A DNA stretch of 64,000 nucleotides from Hymenobacter cellulosilyticus (lineage in GTDB: Bacteria; Bacteroidota; Bacteroidia; Cytophagales; Hymenobacteraceae). Location of the stretch: positions 2,408,501-2,472,500 of the forward strand of contig NZ_CP095046.1 of the NCBI RefSeq assembly GCF_022919215.1, read 5' to 3'. A model generated the notes under the pieces. That model worked only from the letters and a program-made list of their open reading frames with translations. It did no database searches and was not told the origin of the DNA. Of the stretch, positions 1-8,225 are shown piece by piece (position 1 is the first letter of the stretch; each line of letters begins with the position of its first letter). The position numbers and the translations under genes are program-made.

Positions 1-61
1 CACACCAAAACCGAAAGCGCCGGCTCCACGGGCTACCAAATAGGCCCCGCACGGCTTCACC

Positions 62-92
62 TTTGATTCGGTTTCGCAATCCGTTACCTTTG
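62..92 (+). promoter_or_regulatory. Bacteroidota-type promoter of bamD
   Basis: TTTG at 62-65 and TACCTTTG at 85-92 are separated by 19 nt, matching the Bacteroidota -33 (TTG) / -7 (TAnnTTTG) layout. A start about 7 nt after the -7 box would fall at about 99, only a base or two before the bamD ATG at 101, so the mRNA would be nearly leaderless. Positions 1-61 hold no gene I can support. Confidence 0.5.
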
Positions 93-100
93 TCCTCCTT

Positions 101-925
101 ATGCTCTCTTTTCGCCCTACCTTCTTTGTTCTGCTACTGAGTGCGTTGCTGCTCGGCTCGTGCTCCGGCTACCAAAAGCTGCTCAAGAGCGGCGACGTCA
201 ACAAGAAGTACGAGGCCGCCGTGCAGTACTACGATAAAGGCGACTTCTTCAAGGCCGGCACCCTGCTGGAAGACCTGATTCCGCTGCTGAAAGGCCGCCC
301 GGAGGCTGAAAAAGCCCAGTTCTACTTCGCCAATACCAACTACCGGCAGCGCAACTACGTGCTGAGCGCCTACTACTTTCGCTCGTTTGCCGATACCTAC
401 CCCAACTCGCAGTACGCCGAGGAAGCCAACTTTCTGCACGCCAAATCCTTGTTCCGCGACTCGCCCGAATTTGAGCTGGACCAGACCAATACCTACTCGG
501 CCTTAGAGTCGATTCAGGACTTTTTGAACCGCTACGCTAGCAGCCAGTTCCGGCCCGAAGCCGAGAATATGTCGCAGGAACTGCAGAAAAAGCTGGAAAA
601 CAAGGCGTTTCAAAGCGCCAAGCTTTATTACAACATCCGCTACTACCAGTCGGCCGTAACGGCGTTTACCTCGTTTCAGCAGCAGTACCCGGCTTCAGCC
701 TTCAATGAGGAAGCAGCTTTCCTGAAGCTGAGTGCCCAGTACGATCTAGCCCATGAAAGTGTGCCGGAGAAGCAGCGTGAGCGGTACTTGGAGGTCCTGG
801 CGTTCTACCAGAACTTTATCGACAACTACCCGCAGAGCCGCAACCTGAAGACTGCCGAAACCATGTACAGCAAATCCCGCGAGGAAATTGCCAAGATCAA
901 ACCGGCCGATACGGCTGCTAAGTAA
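101..925 (+). CDS. bamD: Outer membrane protein assembly factor BamD (lipoprotein)
   Basis: This is the lipoprotein of the BAM complex, which helps BamA insert beta-barrels into the outer membrane. The 274-residue product starts with a type II signal ending in LLGSC (Cys about residue 21). TPR-like segments follow, with typical YYDKGDFFKA and YPNSQYAEEA phrases (residues ~43-105) and a later QQQYPASAFNEEAAF repeat, as in BamD. It opens the block bamD-rpoZ-coaC-coaB-porD-recN-fabI, an order kept in many Bacteroidota. The first ATG is directly behind a good promoter, so the start is well supported. Confidence 0.93.
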   Translation: MLSFRPTFFVLLLSALLLGSCSGYQKLLKSGDVNKKYEAAVQYYDKGDFFKAGTLLEDLIPLLKGRPEAEKAQFYFANTNYRQRNYVLSAYYFRSFADTYPNSQYAEEANFLHAKSLFRDSPEFELDQTNTYSALESIQDFLNRYASSQFRPEAENMSQELQKKLENKAFQSAKLYYNIRYYQSAVTAFTSFQQQYPASAFNEEAAFLKLSAQYDLAHESVPEKQRERYLEVLAFYQNFIDNYPQSRNLKTAETMYSKSREEIAKIKPADTAAK

Positions 926-941
926 ATTGCCCGCGCTGAGG

Positions 942-984
942 TGAAAAATGTTTACTGGCATGTCTGGCCAGGCAAAACATTTTT
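942..984 (+). terminator. Hairpin between bamD and rpoZ
   Basis: GAAAAATGTTT (942-952) pairs with AAACATTTTTC (974-984), with an inner CTGGC/GCCAG helix. The stem ends in T residues and lies 17 nt after the bamD stop, so it could be a terminator or attenuator lowering read-through into rpoZ. Confidence 0.5.
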
Positions 985-1041
985 CCATTTTACCCCTTAG
1001 CACAATACTTCCCCTTTTTGCACATAAATAGCCTTCATCAT

Positions 1042-1389
1042 ATGAAAACTCCGAACAACGTCTCTGCTTCCATCGTGACCCGCAACATGTCGGACTTCAC
1101 CCACGAAACCGGCAACGTGTACGAGTCGATTGCCATCATCTCGAAGCGTGCCAACCAGATTTCGGTGAAGCTGAAGGAAGAGCTCAACGGCAAGCTGGCC
1201 GAGTTTGCTACCACGGTCGACAACCTGGAGGAAGTATTCGAAAACCGTGAGCAAATCGAAATTTCCAAGCACTATGAGCGTCTACCCAAGCCGACGAACC
1301 TCGCCATTGAGGAGTTTCTGGAAGGCAAAGTAACGTTCCGCACCTTGGAAGAAGAGGCCCTGCCCATCGTGGCTCGTCCTACGGAATAA
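1042..1389 (+). CDS. rpoZ: DNA-directed RNA polymerase subunit omega (RpoZ-like)
   Basis: This is a 115-residue small protein of the Bacteroidota omega/RpoZ-like family, which assists RNA polymerase assembly. Recognisable parts are NVYESIAIISKRANQI (residues ~28-43), matching the omega core around the R-A-x-Q-I helix, and a C-terminal acidic tail (LPKPTNLAIEEFLEGK). Its location between bamD and coaBC is the standard one in this phylum. I chose the ATG at 1042; an upstream in-frame TTG at 1018 adds residues foreign to the family. Confidence 0.88.
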   Translation: MKTPNNVSASIVTRNMSDFTHETGNVYESIAIISKRANQISVKLKEELNGKLAEFATTVDNLEEVFENREQIEISKHYERLPKPTNLAIEEFLEGKVTFRTLEEEALPIVARPTE

Positions 1390-1399
1390 ATAGCTGCTC

Positions 1400-1957
1400 A
1401 TGCCGCTGCAAGGCCGCAAGATTATTCTGGGTGTATGCGGCAGCATTGCCGCGTACAAATCGGCCATGCTGGTGCGGCTGCTGGTAAAGGCCGGAGCCGA
1501 GGTGCAAGTCATTCTGACGGCCTCGGCTGCGGCCTTTGTCACGCCCCTCACGCTGGGTACGCTCTCCAAAAAGCCCGTTTTGACGGGCTTTTTGCGTGAT
1601 GAGGCCGCCGGCCAGTGGCACAACCATGTAGAGCTGGGCCTTTGGGCCGACGCCTTGGTTATTGCCCCGGCCAGCGCCAATACCGTGGCTCAGCTGGCCA
1701 ATGGACACTGCCCTAACCTGCTGGCCGCCGTCTACTTATCGGCCCGCTGCCCGGTGTTTCTGGCCCCGGCCATGGACCTGGATATGTACGTGCATCCGGC
1801 CGTGTCCCACAACTTTGAGCGGCTGCGTAGCTTCGGCAACCACGTGCTGGAGTCGCCGGTGGGGGAGTTGGCCAGTGGCCTGTCGGGGCCCGGCCGCATG
1901 CTCGAGCCCGAAGACATTGTGCGGGAGCTGGAGCAGTTTTTCACCAGCCAGTCGTAG
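1400..1957 (+). CDS. coaC: Phosphopantothenoylcysteine decarboxylase (CoaC flavoprotein domain, separate gene)
   Basis: This FMN enzyme decarboxylates 4'-phosphopantothenoylcysteine in coenzyme A synthesis. The 185-residue product covers only the CoaC half of the usual CoaBC fusion: GVCGSIAAYKSAMLVR nucleotide-binding start, the NHVELG catalytic-His region, APASANTVAQLANG flavin motif, and PAMDLDMYVHPAV with the substrate region. It ends TSQS-stop where fused enzymes continue into CoaB. The gene starts 10 nt after rpoZ and is followed by coaB after 47 nt. The break does not look like a simple 1-nt frameshift, because the second gene has its own plausible start. Confidence 0.87.
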   Translation: MPLQGRKIILGVCGSIAAYKSAMLVRLLVKAGAEVQVILTASAAAFVTPLTLGTLSKKPVLTGFLRDEAAGQWHNHVELGLWADALVIAPASANTVAQLANGHCPNLLAAVYLSARCPVFLAPAMDLDMYVHPAVSHNFERLRSFGNHVLESPVGELASGLSGPGRMLEPEDIVRELEQFFTSQS

Positions 1958-2004
1958 CCTGACGTCCTTTTACCGGCCGTTTTACTTATCGGATAAGTCA
2001 ACCT

Positions 2005-2658
2005 ATGCGCGTTTTAATCACGGCCGGGCCTACGTATGAGCCCATCGACCCGGTACGGTTTATCGGCAACCACAGCACCGGCAAAATGGGTTATGCCCTG
2101 GCCGAAGCCTTTGCCGAAACCGGCGCACAGGTAGTGCTTATCAGCGGGCCCACCAGTTTGCCCAACCCGACCCAGGCGCTGATAACGACGACACGGGTGC
2201 AAACGGCGGCCGAGATGTACGAAGCTGCCGCTGCTGCTGCTACCACGGCCGACGTATGGGTATTTGCCGCCGCCGTAGCTGATTACCGGCCGCGCGACGT
2301 GGCCCAGAACAAGATCAAGAAGGACGGTGACACGCTCACGCTGGAGCTGGTCAAGAACGTGGACATTGCCGGCACGCTGGGCAAAACTAAGCGGCCTGAA
2401 CAATTTTCCGTAGGTTTTGCGTTGGAGACCAATGACGAGGAAGCCCACGCCCGGGGCAAGTTGCAGCGCAAGAATTTCGACCTGATTGTGCTCAACTCCC
2501 TGCGCGACCCGGGGGCCGGCTTCCGCCACGATACCAACAAAGTGACGCTGCTGGATGCCGCGGGCCAAATGACTATCTTTGAATTGAAGCCCAAGGCCGC
2601 CGTGGCCCACGATATTGTCCGAACCGTTCTTGCCCGCCTTTCCCTTCACAATGCGTAA
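2005..2658 (+). CDS. coaB: Phosphopantothenate-cysteine ligase (CoaB domain, separate gene)
   Basis: The enzyme joins phosphopantothenate to cysteine, using nucleotide triphosphate, to feed CoaC. The 217-residue product begins RVLITAGPTYEPIDPVRFI, the sequence that in fused CoaBC lies at the domain junction. It carries GNHSTGKMGYALAEAF, the AAAVADYRP and NKIKKD motifs that bind substrate, and VLNSLRDPGAGFRHDTNKV near the end. Its last 8 nt overlap the porD start (ATG at 2651), so the two are translationally coupled. With the gene upstream it makes a complete CoaBC activity from two polypeptides. Confidence 0.9.
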   Translation: MRVLITAGPTYEPIDPVRFIGNHSTGKMGYALAEAFAETGAQVVLISGPTSLPNPTQALITTTRVQTAAEMYEAAAAAATTADVWVFAAAVADYRPRDVAQNKIKKDGDTLTLELVKNVDIAGTLGKTKRPEQFSVGFALETNDEEAHARGKLQRKNFDLIVLNSLRDPGAGFRHDTNKVTLLDAAGQMTIFELKPKAAVAHDIVRTVLARLSLHNA

Positions 2659-3570
2659 GATTCTGCTGCCGCTGCTGTTTGTGCTCACTCTGCTGGCCCG
2701 CCCTAGTCAGGCCCAGGAATTACTGGCCGATGTGCAGATCACCACGGAAAACGTCAACGTTTCCGACCGGCAGCTGATTTTACAGATGAAGAACGATATC
2801 CAGGCGTTTCTCAACACCCGTTCCTGGACCAATCAAACCTACCGCCCCGAGGAGCGCATTAGGTGCCGTATCTTCATCGGTATTACCGCCATTCCGCAGA
2901 CTGGCACCTTCGAGGCCACGGCCCGCATCGTGTCGACGCGGCCGGTGTATGGCACCAGCTACGAAACCAACCTGCTGTCGTTTGCCGATAAGCGCTGGGC
3001 TTTCAACTATTCGCCCCAGAACCCGATTGACTATTCGGAAAATACGTTTGTGTCTAACCTGTCGTCGCTGCTGAGCTTCTATGCCTACATGATTATCGGT
3101 ATGGATCAGGACAGCTTCGCCAAGCTGGGCGGCTCGCCTTATTACGACCGGGCCCGTAACATTCTCAACAACGCGGCCAACCAAAACGTGACTAACGAGT
3201 CGGATCCGGCCTGGAAGGATGGGGAATCACGCAACCGCTATTGGCTGCTCAACAACCTGCAGGACCCGCAGCTCGAAGCTATGCGCACGGGCATTTACGC
3301 CTACTACCGGCAAGGGCTTGACATCTTTATCCAGAAGCCCGACGAGGCCCGCGCCAGTATGGTAACGGCCCTGCAAGGGGTGCAGCAGGCCGCTACCCGT
3401 CGCCCGGGCACGCTGCTGGCCCGCGCCTTCTTCGACACCAAGTCGGACGAAATTTCCAACATCTTCCGCACCGCTCAGGACCCCAGCAGAAGCAGCAGGT
3501 GGTGACCATGCTTACGGAAGTAGACCCCACCAACTCGGCTAAGTACGAGAAAATCATGCGGCAGCCGTAA
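2651..3570 (+). CDS. porD: Type IX secretion component PorD family (DUF4835), one frameshift
   Basis: This is a DUF4835 protein, a family named in databases as type IX secretion protein PorD. A signal peptide (LLPLLFVLTLLARPSQA, residues ~5-21) sends it to the periplasm, and QELLADVQI starts the mature chain. Family phrases include PQNPIDYSENTFVSNLSSLL and the GGSPYYDRA segment. The frame breaks at the CCCC run 3481-3484. Adding one C gives a natural tail (TAQDPQQKQQVVTMLTEVDP) ending at 3570, about 306 residues in all. I read the break as a sequencing error. The gene overlaps coaB by 8 nt. Confidence 0.85.
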
Positions 3571-3792
3571 TATTGAGCTGCCTGAATATAGAGCCGCAAG
3601 TTGCTAAACTGTTTGGCGTAAGGTTGTTGTATGGAGGAAAACAACTAATTTTATTAGTTGATAACGGGCAATAAGGGATTTTTGAGTCGTTAGCGGGCTT
3701 TTGGGCTTTCTCACTGCGGGGAAGTTGATTAAGCAGCAGTGGCGCCGACAGTTCCGAGCCAGTTTCTTTTCCTGCCAATAAACTGCCAAACC

Positions 3793-5466
3793 GTGCTGGT
3801 TGATCTTCGCATACAGAACTACGCTCTGATTGAGCAACTGGAGCTGCGGCCTTCCGCATTGCTCAATATCATTACCGGCGAAACCGGCGCCGGTAAATCC
3901 ATCATGCTCGGCGCTATTGGGTTGCTGCTCGGCAACCGGGCCGACTCCAAGATGCTCTTCGATACGCAGCGTAAGTGCGTGATTGAAGGACAGTTCAATA
4001 TTTCGAACTACCAGCTCCAGGATATTTTCGACTCCGAGGACCTGGACTACGACGCCCAGTGCATTCTGCGCCGCGAAATTAGTCCGTCGGGCAAGTCGCG
4101 GGCCTTTGTGAACGACACGCCCGTCACGCTGGAGACGCTGCGCAACATCGGGGCGAACCTGATGGACATTCACTCCCAGCACGACACGCTGCTGCTCGGC
4201 GACGCGGTATTCCAACTCAACCTGCTCGACTTATATGCGGGCTTAGTGCCCACGCGGGCTCACTACAGCAATGCCTACCGGCAGTACCGCAAGCTGGAGG
4301 CCGACCTGAAAATGGTGGAAGACCAGATTGCCCAGGCTAATAAGGAGCTGGACTACCACAGCTTTTTGCTCAATGAGCTGGAAGAAGCCCGCCTCGACGA
4401 CGAGGATCAGGAAGCGTTAGAGCAGGAAATCAAGCAGCTGGAGCACGCCGAGGAAATCAAGTACAAGCTAACCCAGGCCCTGCACAGTTTGAGCGAGAGT
4501 GAGTATTGCGCCGCGGGCAGCATGAAGGAAGCCGCCACATTGCTTGGGCAGATTTCCCCGTATGCTGATTCGTTCAAAGTACTCAAGGAGCGCCTCGACA
4601 GCTGCCTGATTGAGCTCCACGACATTGCCGACGAAGTAGAAGCCACCGAACGGCGCACCGAGGGCGACCCGGCCCGCATTGACGAGCTGCAGAGCCGCCT
4701 CAACGTACTTTACAACCTGCAGCGCAAACACCAGGTGCGCGACGTGCCCGAGCTTATTGCCGTGCGTAACGACCTGCGTCAGAAAGTTGGCTCGGTGTTA
4801 AACCTGGACAAGGAACTCACCCGCCTGCGCAAAGACACCGAGGGCGCTTTGGCCACCGTGACGCGGCAGGGCAGCAAGCTTTCCGATAACCGTAAAAAGG
4901 CCTTCCCCAAGTTCGAAAAGGAGCTGGCTGGTCTGCTGGCCGAGCTGGGTATGCCGCATTCCCGCATTGTGGTGCAGCACAATACCGGGCTGCCCGCCGC
5001 CAGCGGCATCGACGTGGTCAGCATCCTGTTTACGGCCAACAAAGGTGCCCAGCCCCAGACCTTGAGCAAGGCAGCATCGGGTGGTGAATTCTCCCGTCTG
5101 ATGCTGTGCATCAAGTACATGCTAGCCGACAAAACGGCCTTGCCGACCATCGTATTCGACGAAATTGACACCGGTATTTCCGGCGAAATTGCTGTGAAAG
5201 TAGGTCGGATGATGCAGCAGATGGCCAAAAAGCACCAGCTCGTGGCCATCAGTCACTTGCCGCAAATGGCCGCTGCCGGCGACGCGCACTACTTCGTGTA
5301 CAAGGAAGACCGGGCCGACCGGACCGTGAGCCGCATCCGGGAGCTAACCACCGAGGAGCGGGTGCGCGAAATTGCCCACATGATTGCCGGGGCCAAGCCC
5401 AGTGAAAACGCCTTCCAGAGTGCCCGCGAACTGCTGGCTATGCGCGGCGAAATAGTAGCGGCGTAG
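3793..5466 (+). CDS. recN: DNA repair protein RecN
   Basis: This SMC-like ATPase acts in double-strand-break repair. Walker A GETGAGKS is at residues 29-36 if translation starts at GTG 3793 (557 residues). The hairpin of coiled coils spans roughly residues 160-380 (for example EQEIKQLEHAEEIKYKL). The signature KAASGGEFSRLMLCIK and Walker B PTIVFDEIDTGISG follow, then the SHLPQMAAAGD switch. An ATG at 3739 would add 18 residues of no family resemblance, so I prefer GTG (MLVDLRIQNYALIEQ). The 222-nt gap before it (3571-3792) is AT-richer and may hold its own promoter. Confidence 0.94.
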   Translation: MLVDLRIQNYALIEQLELRPSALLNIITGETGAGKSIMLGAIGLLLGNRADSKMLFDTQRKCVIEGQFNISNYQLQDIFDSEDLDYDAQCILRREISPSGKSRAFVNDTPVTLETLRNIGANLMDIHSQHDTLLLGDAVFQLNLLDLYAGLVPTRAHYSNAYRQYRKLEADLKMVEDQIAQANKELDYHSFLLNELEEARLDDEDQEALEQEIKQLEHAEEIKYKLTQALHSLSESEYCAAGSMKEAATLLGQISPYADSFKVLKERLDSCLIELHDIADEVEATERRTEGDPARIDELQSRLNVLYNLQRKHQVRDVPELIAVRNDLRQKVGSVLNLDKELTRLRKDTEGALATVTRQGSKLSDNRKKAFPKFEKELAGLLAELGMPHSRIVVQHNTGLPAASGIDVVSILFTANKGAQPQTLSKAASGGEFSRLMLCIKYMLADKTALPTIVFDEIDTGISGEIAVKVGRMMQQMAKKHQLVAISHLPQMAAAGDAHYFVYKEDRADRTVSRIRELTTEERVREIAHMIAGAKPSENAFQSARELLAMRGEIVAA

Positions 5467-5471
5467 GGCGA

Positions 5472-5601
5472 AGTTGGGAAATGGTGAAATTGTGCGTTGT
5501 GAATAGCTAACTTGCCGCCGTCTAATCAACGCGACGGTGAAGTGCCAGCAGTGCCAGAATACCGGCAGGCTCCGGCTCTCCATTTCACCATTTCACCAAC
5601 T
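5472..5601. repeat. 130-bp element with ~20-bp inverted termini between recN and fabI
   Basis: AGTTGGGAAATGGTGAAAT (5472-5490) and its near-perfect complement ATTTCACCATTTCACCAACT (5582-5601) differ by one inserted base. An inner short palindrome GCCGTC/GACGG (5517-5546) lies between them. The element has no coding capacity and nearly fills the recN-fabI gap. It resembles a miniature inverted-repeat or REP-type unit. Confidence 0.55.
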
Positions 5602-5606
5602 CACCC

Positions 5607-6428
5607 ATGTCCAATAACCTTCTCGCCGGCAAAGTCGGCATCATCTCCGGCGCACTCAACGAGGATTCCATTGCCTGGAAAGTAGCCCTGAAAGCGCACG
5701 AGCAGGGAGCCCGCTTCGTGCTGACCAACGCCCCACTGGCCATGCGCATGGGCGAAATCAACAAGCTTTCGGAGCAGTGCAACGCGCCTATCATTCCGGC
5801 CGATGCCACCTCGATGGAAGACCTGGAAAAGCTGTTTTCGGGTGCCCAGGAGCACTTGGGCGGCAAGCTTGACTTCGTGCTGCACAGCATTGGCATGAGC
5901 GCCAACATCCGCAAGGGCAAGCACTACGGCGAGCTGAACTACGAGTGGTTCCAGAAGACCCTGGATGTGTCGGCTTTGTCGTTTCACAAGATGCTGGCCG
6001 TAGCCGAGAAGCAGGACGCCTTCAACGAGTGGGGCTCGGCCGTGGCTCTTTCGTACATTGCCGCCCAGCGTGCCTTCCTCGACTACACCGACATGTCGCA
6101 GGCTAAGGCCGTGCTTGAAAGTATTGCCCGCAGCTACGGGCAGCGCCTGGGCAAGCTCAAGAAAGTGCGCGTGAACACCATCAGCCAGTCGCCGACCAAA
6201 ACCACGGCTGGCACCGGCATCAGCGGCTTCAACGCGTTTTACGACTACGCCGACAAACTCTCGCCCCTGGGCAATGCTCCGGCCGAAGCTTGTGCCGACT
6301 ACTGCATCAGCCTGTTTTCGGACCTGACCCGCTACGTGACTATGCAGAACCTGATGCACGACGGCGGCTTCAGCACCACGGGTATTTCCGAGGAAATCGT
6401 GGACGTAATTACCCAGGCCGGCGCGTAA
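5607..6428 (+). CDS. fabI: Enoyl-[acyl-carrier-protein] reductase (NADH) FabI
   Basis: FabI catalyses the last reduction of each fatty-acid elongation round. The 273-residue length is typical. The N-terminal cofactor site reads GKVGIISGALNEDSIAWKVA. HSIGMS (residues ~93-98) is the conserved FabI segment. The catalytic pair lies in SYIAAQRAFLDYTDMSQAK, with the Tyr and Lys six residues apart as in FabI rather than four as in general SDRs. VNTISQSPTKTTAG is the substrate loop. It is the last gene of the + strand block and is followed by a strong terminator. Confidence 0.95.
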   Translation: MSNNLLAGKVGIISGALNEDSIAWKVALKAHEQGARFVLTNAPLAMRMGEINKLSEQCNAPIIPADATSMEDLEKLFSGAQEHLGGKLDFVLHSIGMSANIRKGKHYGELNYEWFQKTLDVSALSFHKMLAVAEKQDAFNEWGSAVALSYIAAQRAFLDYTDMSQAKAVLESIARSYGQRLGKLKKVRVNTISQSPTKTTAGTGISGFNAFYDYADKLSPLGNAPAEACADYCISLFSDLTRYVTMQNLMHDGGFSTTGISEEIVDVITQAGA

Positions 6429-6446
6429 TTCAGCGGCTCGTTACTT

Positions 6447-6479
6447 AAAAAAAGCCCGGCCAACTGGTCGGGCTTTTTT
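6447..6479. terminator. Bidirectional terminator after fabI
   Basis: A GC stem AAGCCCGGCC/GGTCGGGCTT with a 4-nt loop is flanked by A and T tracts. It lies between the convergent fabI (+) and the minus-strand gene ending at 6498, so it can serve both. Confidence 0.85.
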
Positions 6480-6497
6480 GTTTGGGGCTGATTCCGC

Positions 6498-7406
6498 TTA
6501 ATAAAATGTCCGGGTGAGCGTGAGGGAAATCTCCTGATAGGAGCGGAGCTGATTGAAGCTAATGCCAGCAGAGAATTTGCCAAATACGGAACAGCTGGCG
6601 CTGCCTTGCAACTGCCAGAAGTCAGGCCAGTGTGTAGCCTGCACATGGACTAAGGTGTAAAATGGATAATTAAAGTAGCGACGCAAACCGATACTGTAGC
6701 CGTAGCCCGCAGTAGCTGCCTGGTCGAGGTGCAGTGGCTGGTAAGTGGCATAACCGGCTCCCACTAGCAGGCTGGGCACCAGCACGCCTCCAATACGGTA
6801 TACTCCCAGTCCAACGGTGGCCCGGAAGCTGCTGAAGCGAAGATTAGCCGGTTGGGCCTGCAGCCGCTGATATTCTACTATTTCAGAGGTGCTAATGCGT
6901 CTATGGATCCATACTGGCGGCAGACTCACGCCGACAGTGGTGGCGTAATTGCGGCGGAGGTTTGTTTGGTAGCTGCCTATGATGTTGATAGGCTTGTTAA
7001 TAAAGCGTTGGCCAAACACCTGTAACGTTGCTCCAAGTGGAGTATAGCGCAGGCCAGACAACGGCCCGGCTTCGAAGCGGAAATACACGGGCAATTCACA
7101 AAATACTTCCTGGCTTGGTACGAGGGCAATAACTGAGCTGCTGGCCGCCGCTACCCGGCGCTGCTGCTTCGTATAACCAATTGAACTTACGCTGATGGTA
7201 ACGCTATCCGGCCGGCCAGACACTGTGAGCGAGAAGCTGCCGTCGGTATCCGAGCTAACTCCATTGACGGTATTGAACTGCAGAATGGTAGCGCCCGGCA
7301 GTGGTTGGCCGTTGCCGATATCGACTACCCGGCCTGATATTATGGTCGATTGCGCCAGCGCAGACCATTGCACAAGCAGGCAAAAGCTGAGGAGTAGAAA
7401 TTTCAT
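6498..7406 (-). CDS. Carboxypeptidase-regulatory-like outer membrane protein
   Basis: I do not know a specific function. The 302-residue product has a signal peptide (MKFLLLSFCLLVQWSALAQ), then a carboxypeptidase-D regulatory/CNA-B-like fold at residues ~22-95: the SGRVVDIGNGQPLPGATI and VSSDTDGSFSL phrases are typical of N-terminal domains of Bacteroidota outer-membrane proteins. The remaining ~200 residues alternate short hydrophobic strands and end in LTRTFY, a terminal aromatic as in beta-barrels. It is too short for a TonB-dependent receptor. I chose the ATG at 7406 because an upstream start would bury the signal peptide. Confidence 0.68.
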   Translation of the reverse strand: MKFLLLSFCLLVQWSALAQSTIISGRVVDIGNGQPLPGATILQFNTVNGVSSDTDGSFSLTVSGRPDSVTISVSSIGYTKQQRRVAAASSSVIALVPSQEVFCELPVYFRFEAGPLSGLRYTPLGATLQVFGQRFINKPINIIGSYQTNLRRNYATTVGVSLPPVWIHRRISTSEIVEYQRLQAQPANLRFSSFRATVGLGVYRIGGVLVPSLLVGAGYATYQPLHLDQAATAGYGYSIGLRRYFNYPFYTLVHVQATHWPDFWQLQGSASCSVFGKFSAGISFNQLRSYQEISLTLTRTFY

Positions 7407-7519
7407 AGCAAGCTGTAACGTGACATCAGGCTGATGCCCACCCGGCTCATATTCCACAAAGGGCAGCACAAAAATGACGGCAACGGCGGTAAGCCCGCGA
7501 ATAGCCCCTTTCCTCAGGC

Positions 7520-8197
7520 TTAGACCGGAGCGAAGGTTTGTTCTATTCGCGCCCGGTCGTAGTCCAGTATCCAGCTGTTGTAGGTATCAAACAGCGGCTG
7601 CAAGGTGGCTTGGTCAGTAGCTAGTATATCAAGGCCCCGGTCGTCGTACATGTGGAATATCAGGCCTCGGCTAACGTTCAGAAAAAATACATCCCCGTGG
7701 ATAACCGGGCTTCGGCCCCGAAAATCCTGATTGGCAATAGCCGCGAGAATAGGGCGCACAGGAATTGTAGAGGCCGTAGTAGCGAAATGCATTCTGACCC
7801 ATGAGCCCAAATGCCAGATGGCCTGATACGGGTTGGCTATTTTCTTGAAAACGACATCGGACTTGTTGATGCCAAGCTGCCGCAGAAGGAAATCAGTGGT
7901 TTTAATCCGGCCTCTTTTGTAGGCTGATTTCTGATACAACAGCATAACCTCGTCGTCTGGGTAAAAGGCGGCGTGGAATAGCGTCGAGGCGCGGTGGGTT
8001 ACCTCCCGGAAGTACAGCTCATTGTAGGTCAGCTGCTTATTGGATGAGTAACCAGGATGGCCGGGTTTCAGGTACATGGGCTCGGCACCCTGCAAGTCGA
8101 ACCGGATACTACTAGGCCACCGGTAGAAAAGGCCGCTGCTCAAGGCTAAGCCCGGGAAATAGTGCTGAGTAAATGCAGTGCTGGGCAGGAGAGGCAT
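7520..8197 (-). CDS. DUF3885 domain-containing protein
   Basis: This is a 225-residue cytoplasmic protein. It matches the DUF3885 pattern: an N-terminal LFYRWPSSIRFDLQG, a middle RASTLFHAAFYPDDEVMLLY, and the strongly conserved C-terminal MYDDRGLDILA ... YNSWILDYDRARIEQTF. The biochemical role of the family is not known. The start is uncertain: ATG at 8197 (PLLPSTAFTQHYFPGLAL) fits the family better than the upstream start at 8269, which overlaps the neighbouring dehydrogenase. It lies 28 bp downstream of that dehydrogenase on the same strand. Confidence 0.72.
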   Translation of the reverse strand: MPLLPSTAFTQHYFPGLALSSGLFYRWPSSIRFDLQGAEPMYLKPGHPGYSSNKQLTYNELYFREVTHRASTLFHAAFYPDDEVMLLYQKSAYKRGRIKTTDFLLRQLGINKSDVVFKKIANPYQAIWHLGSWVRMHFATTASTIPVRPILAAIANQDFRGRSPVIHGDVFFLNVSRGLIFHMYDDRGLDILATDQATLQPLFDTYNSWILDYDRARIEQTFAPV

Positions 8198-8225
8198 GGC
8201 AGAAAATAAAACGCGGAAATATCGG

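Noticed and set aside
1957..2005. Frameshift joining the CoaC and CoaB halves
   Set aside because: The spacer has its own stop and start and no single indel in a homopolymer joins the frames.
3739..3792. Upstream ATG start for recN
   Set aside because: It adds 18 residues that do not resemble RecN N-termini; the GTG at 3793 leads straight into the conserved start.
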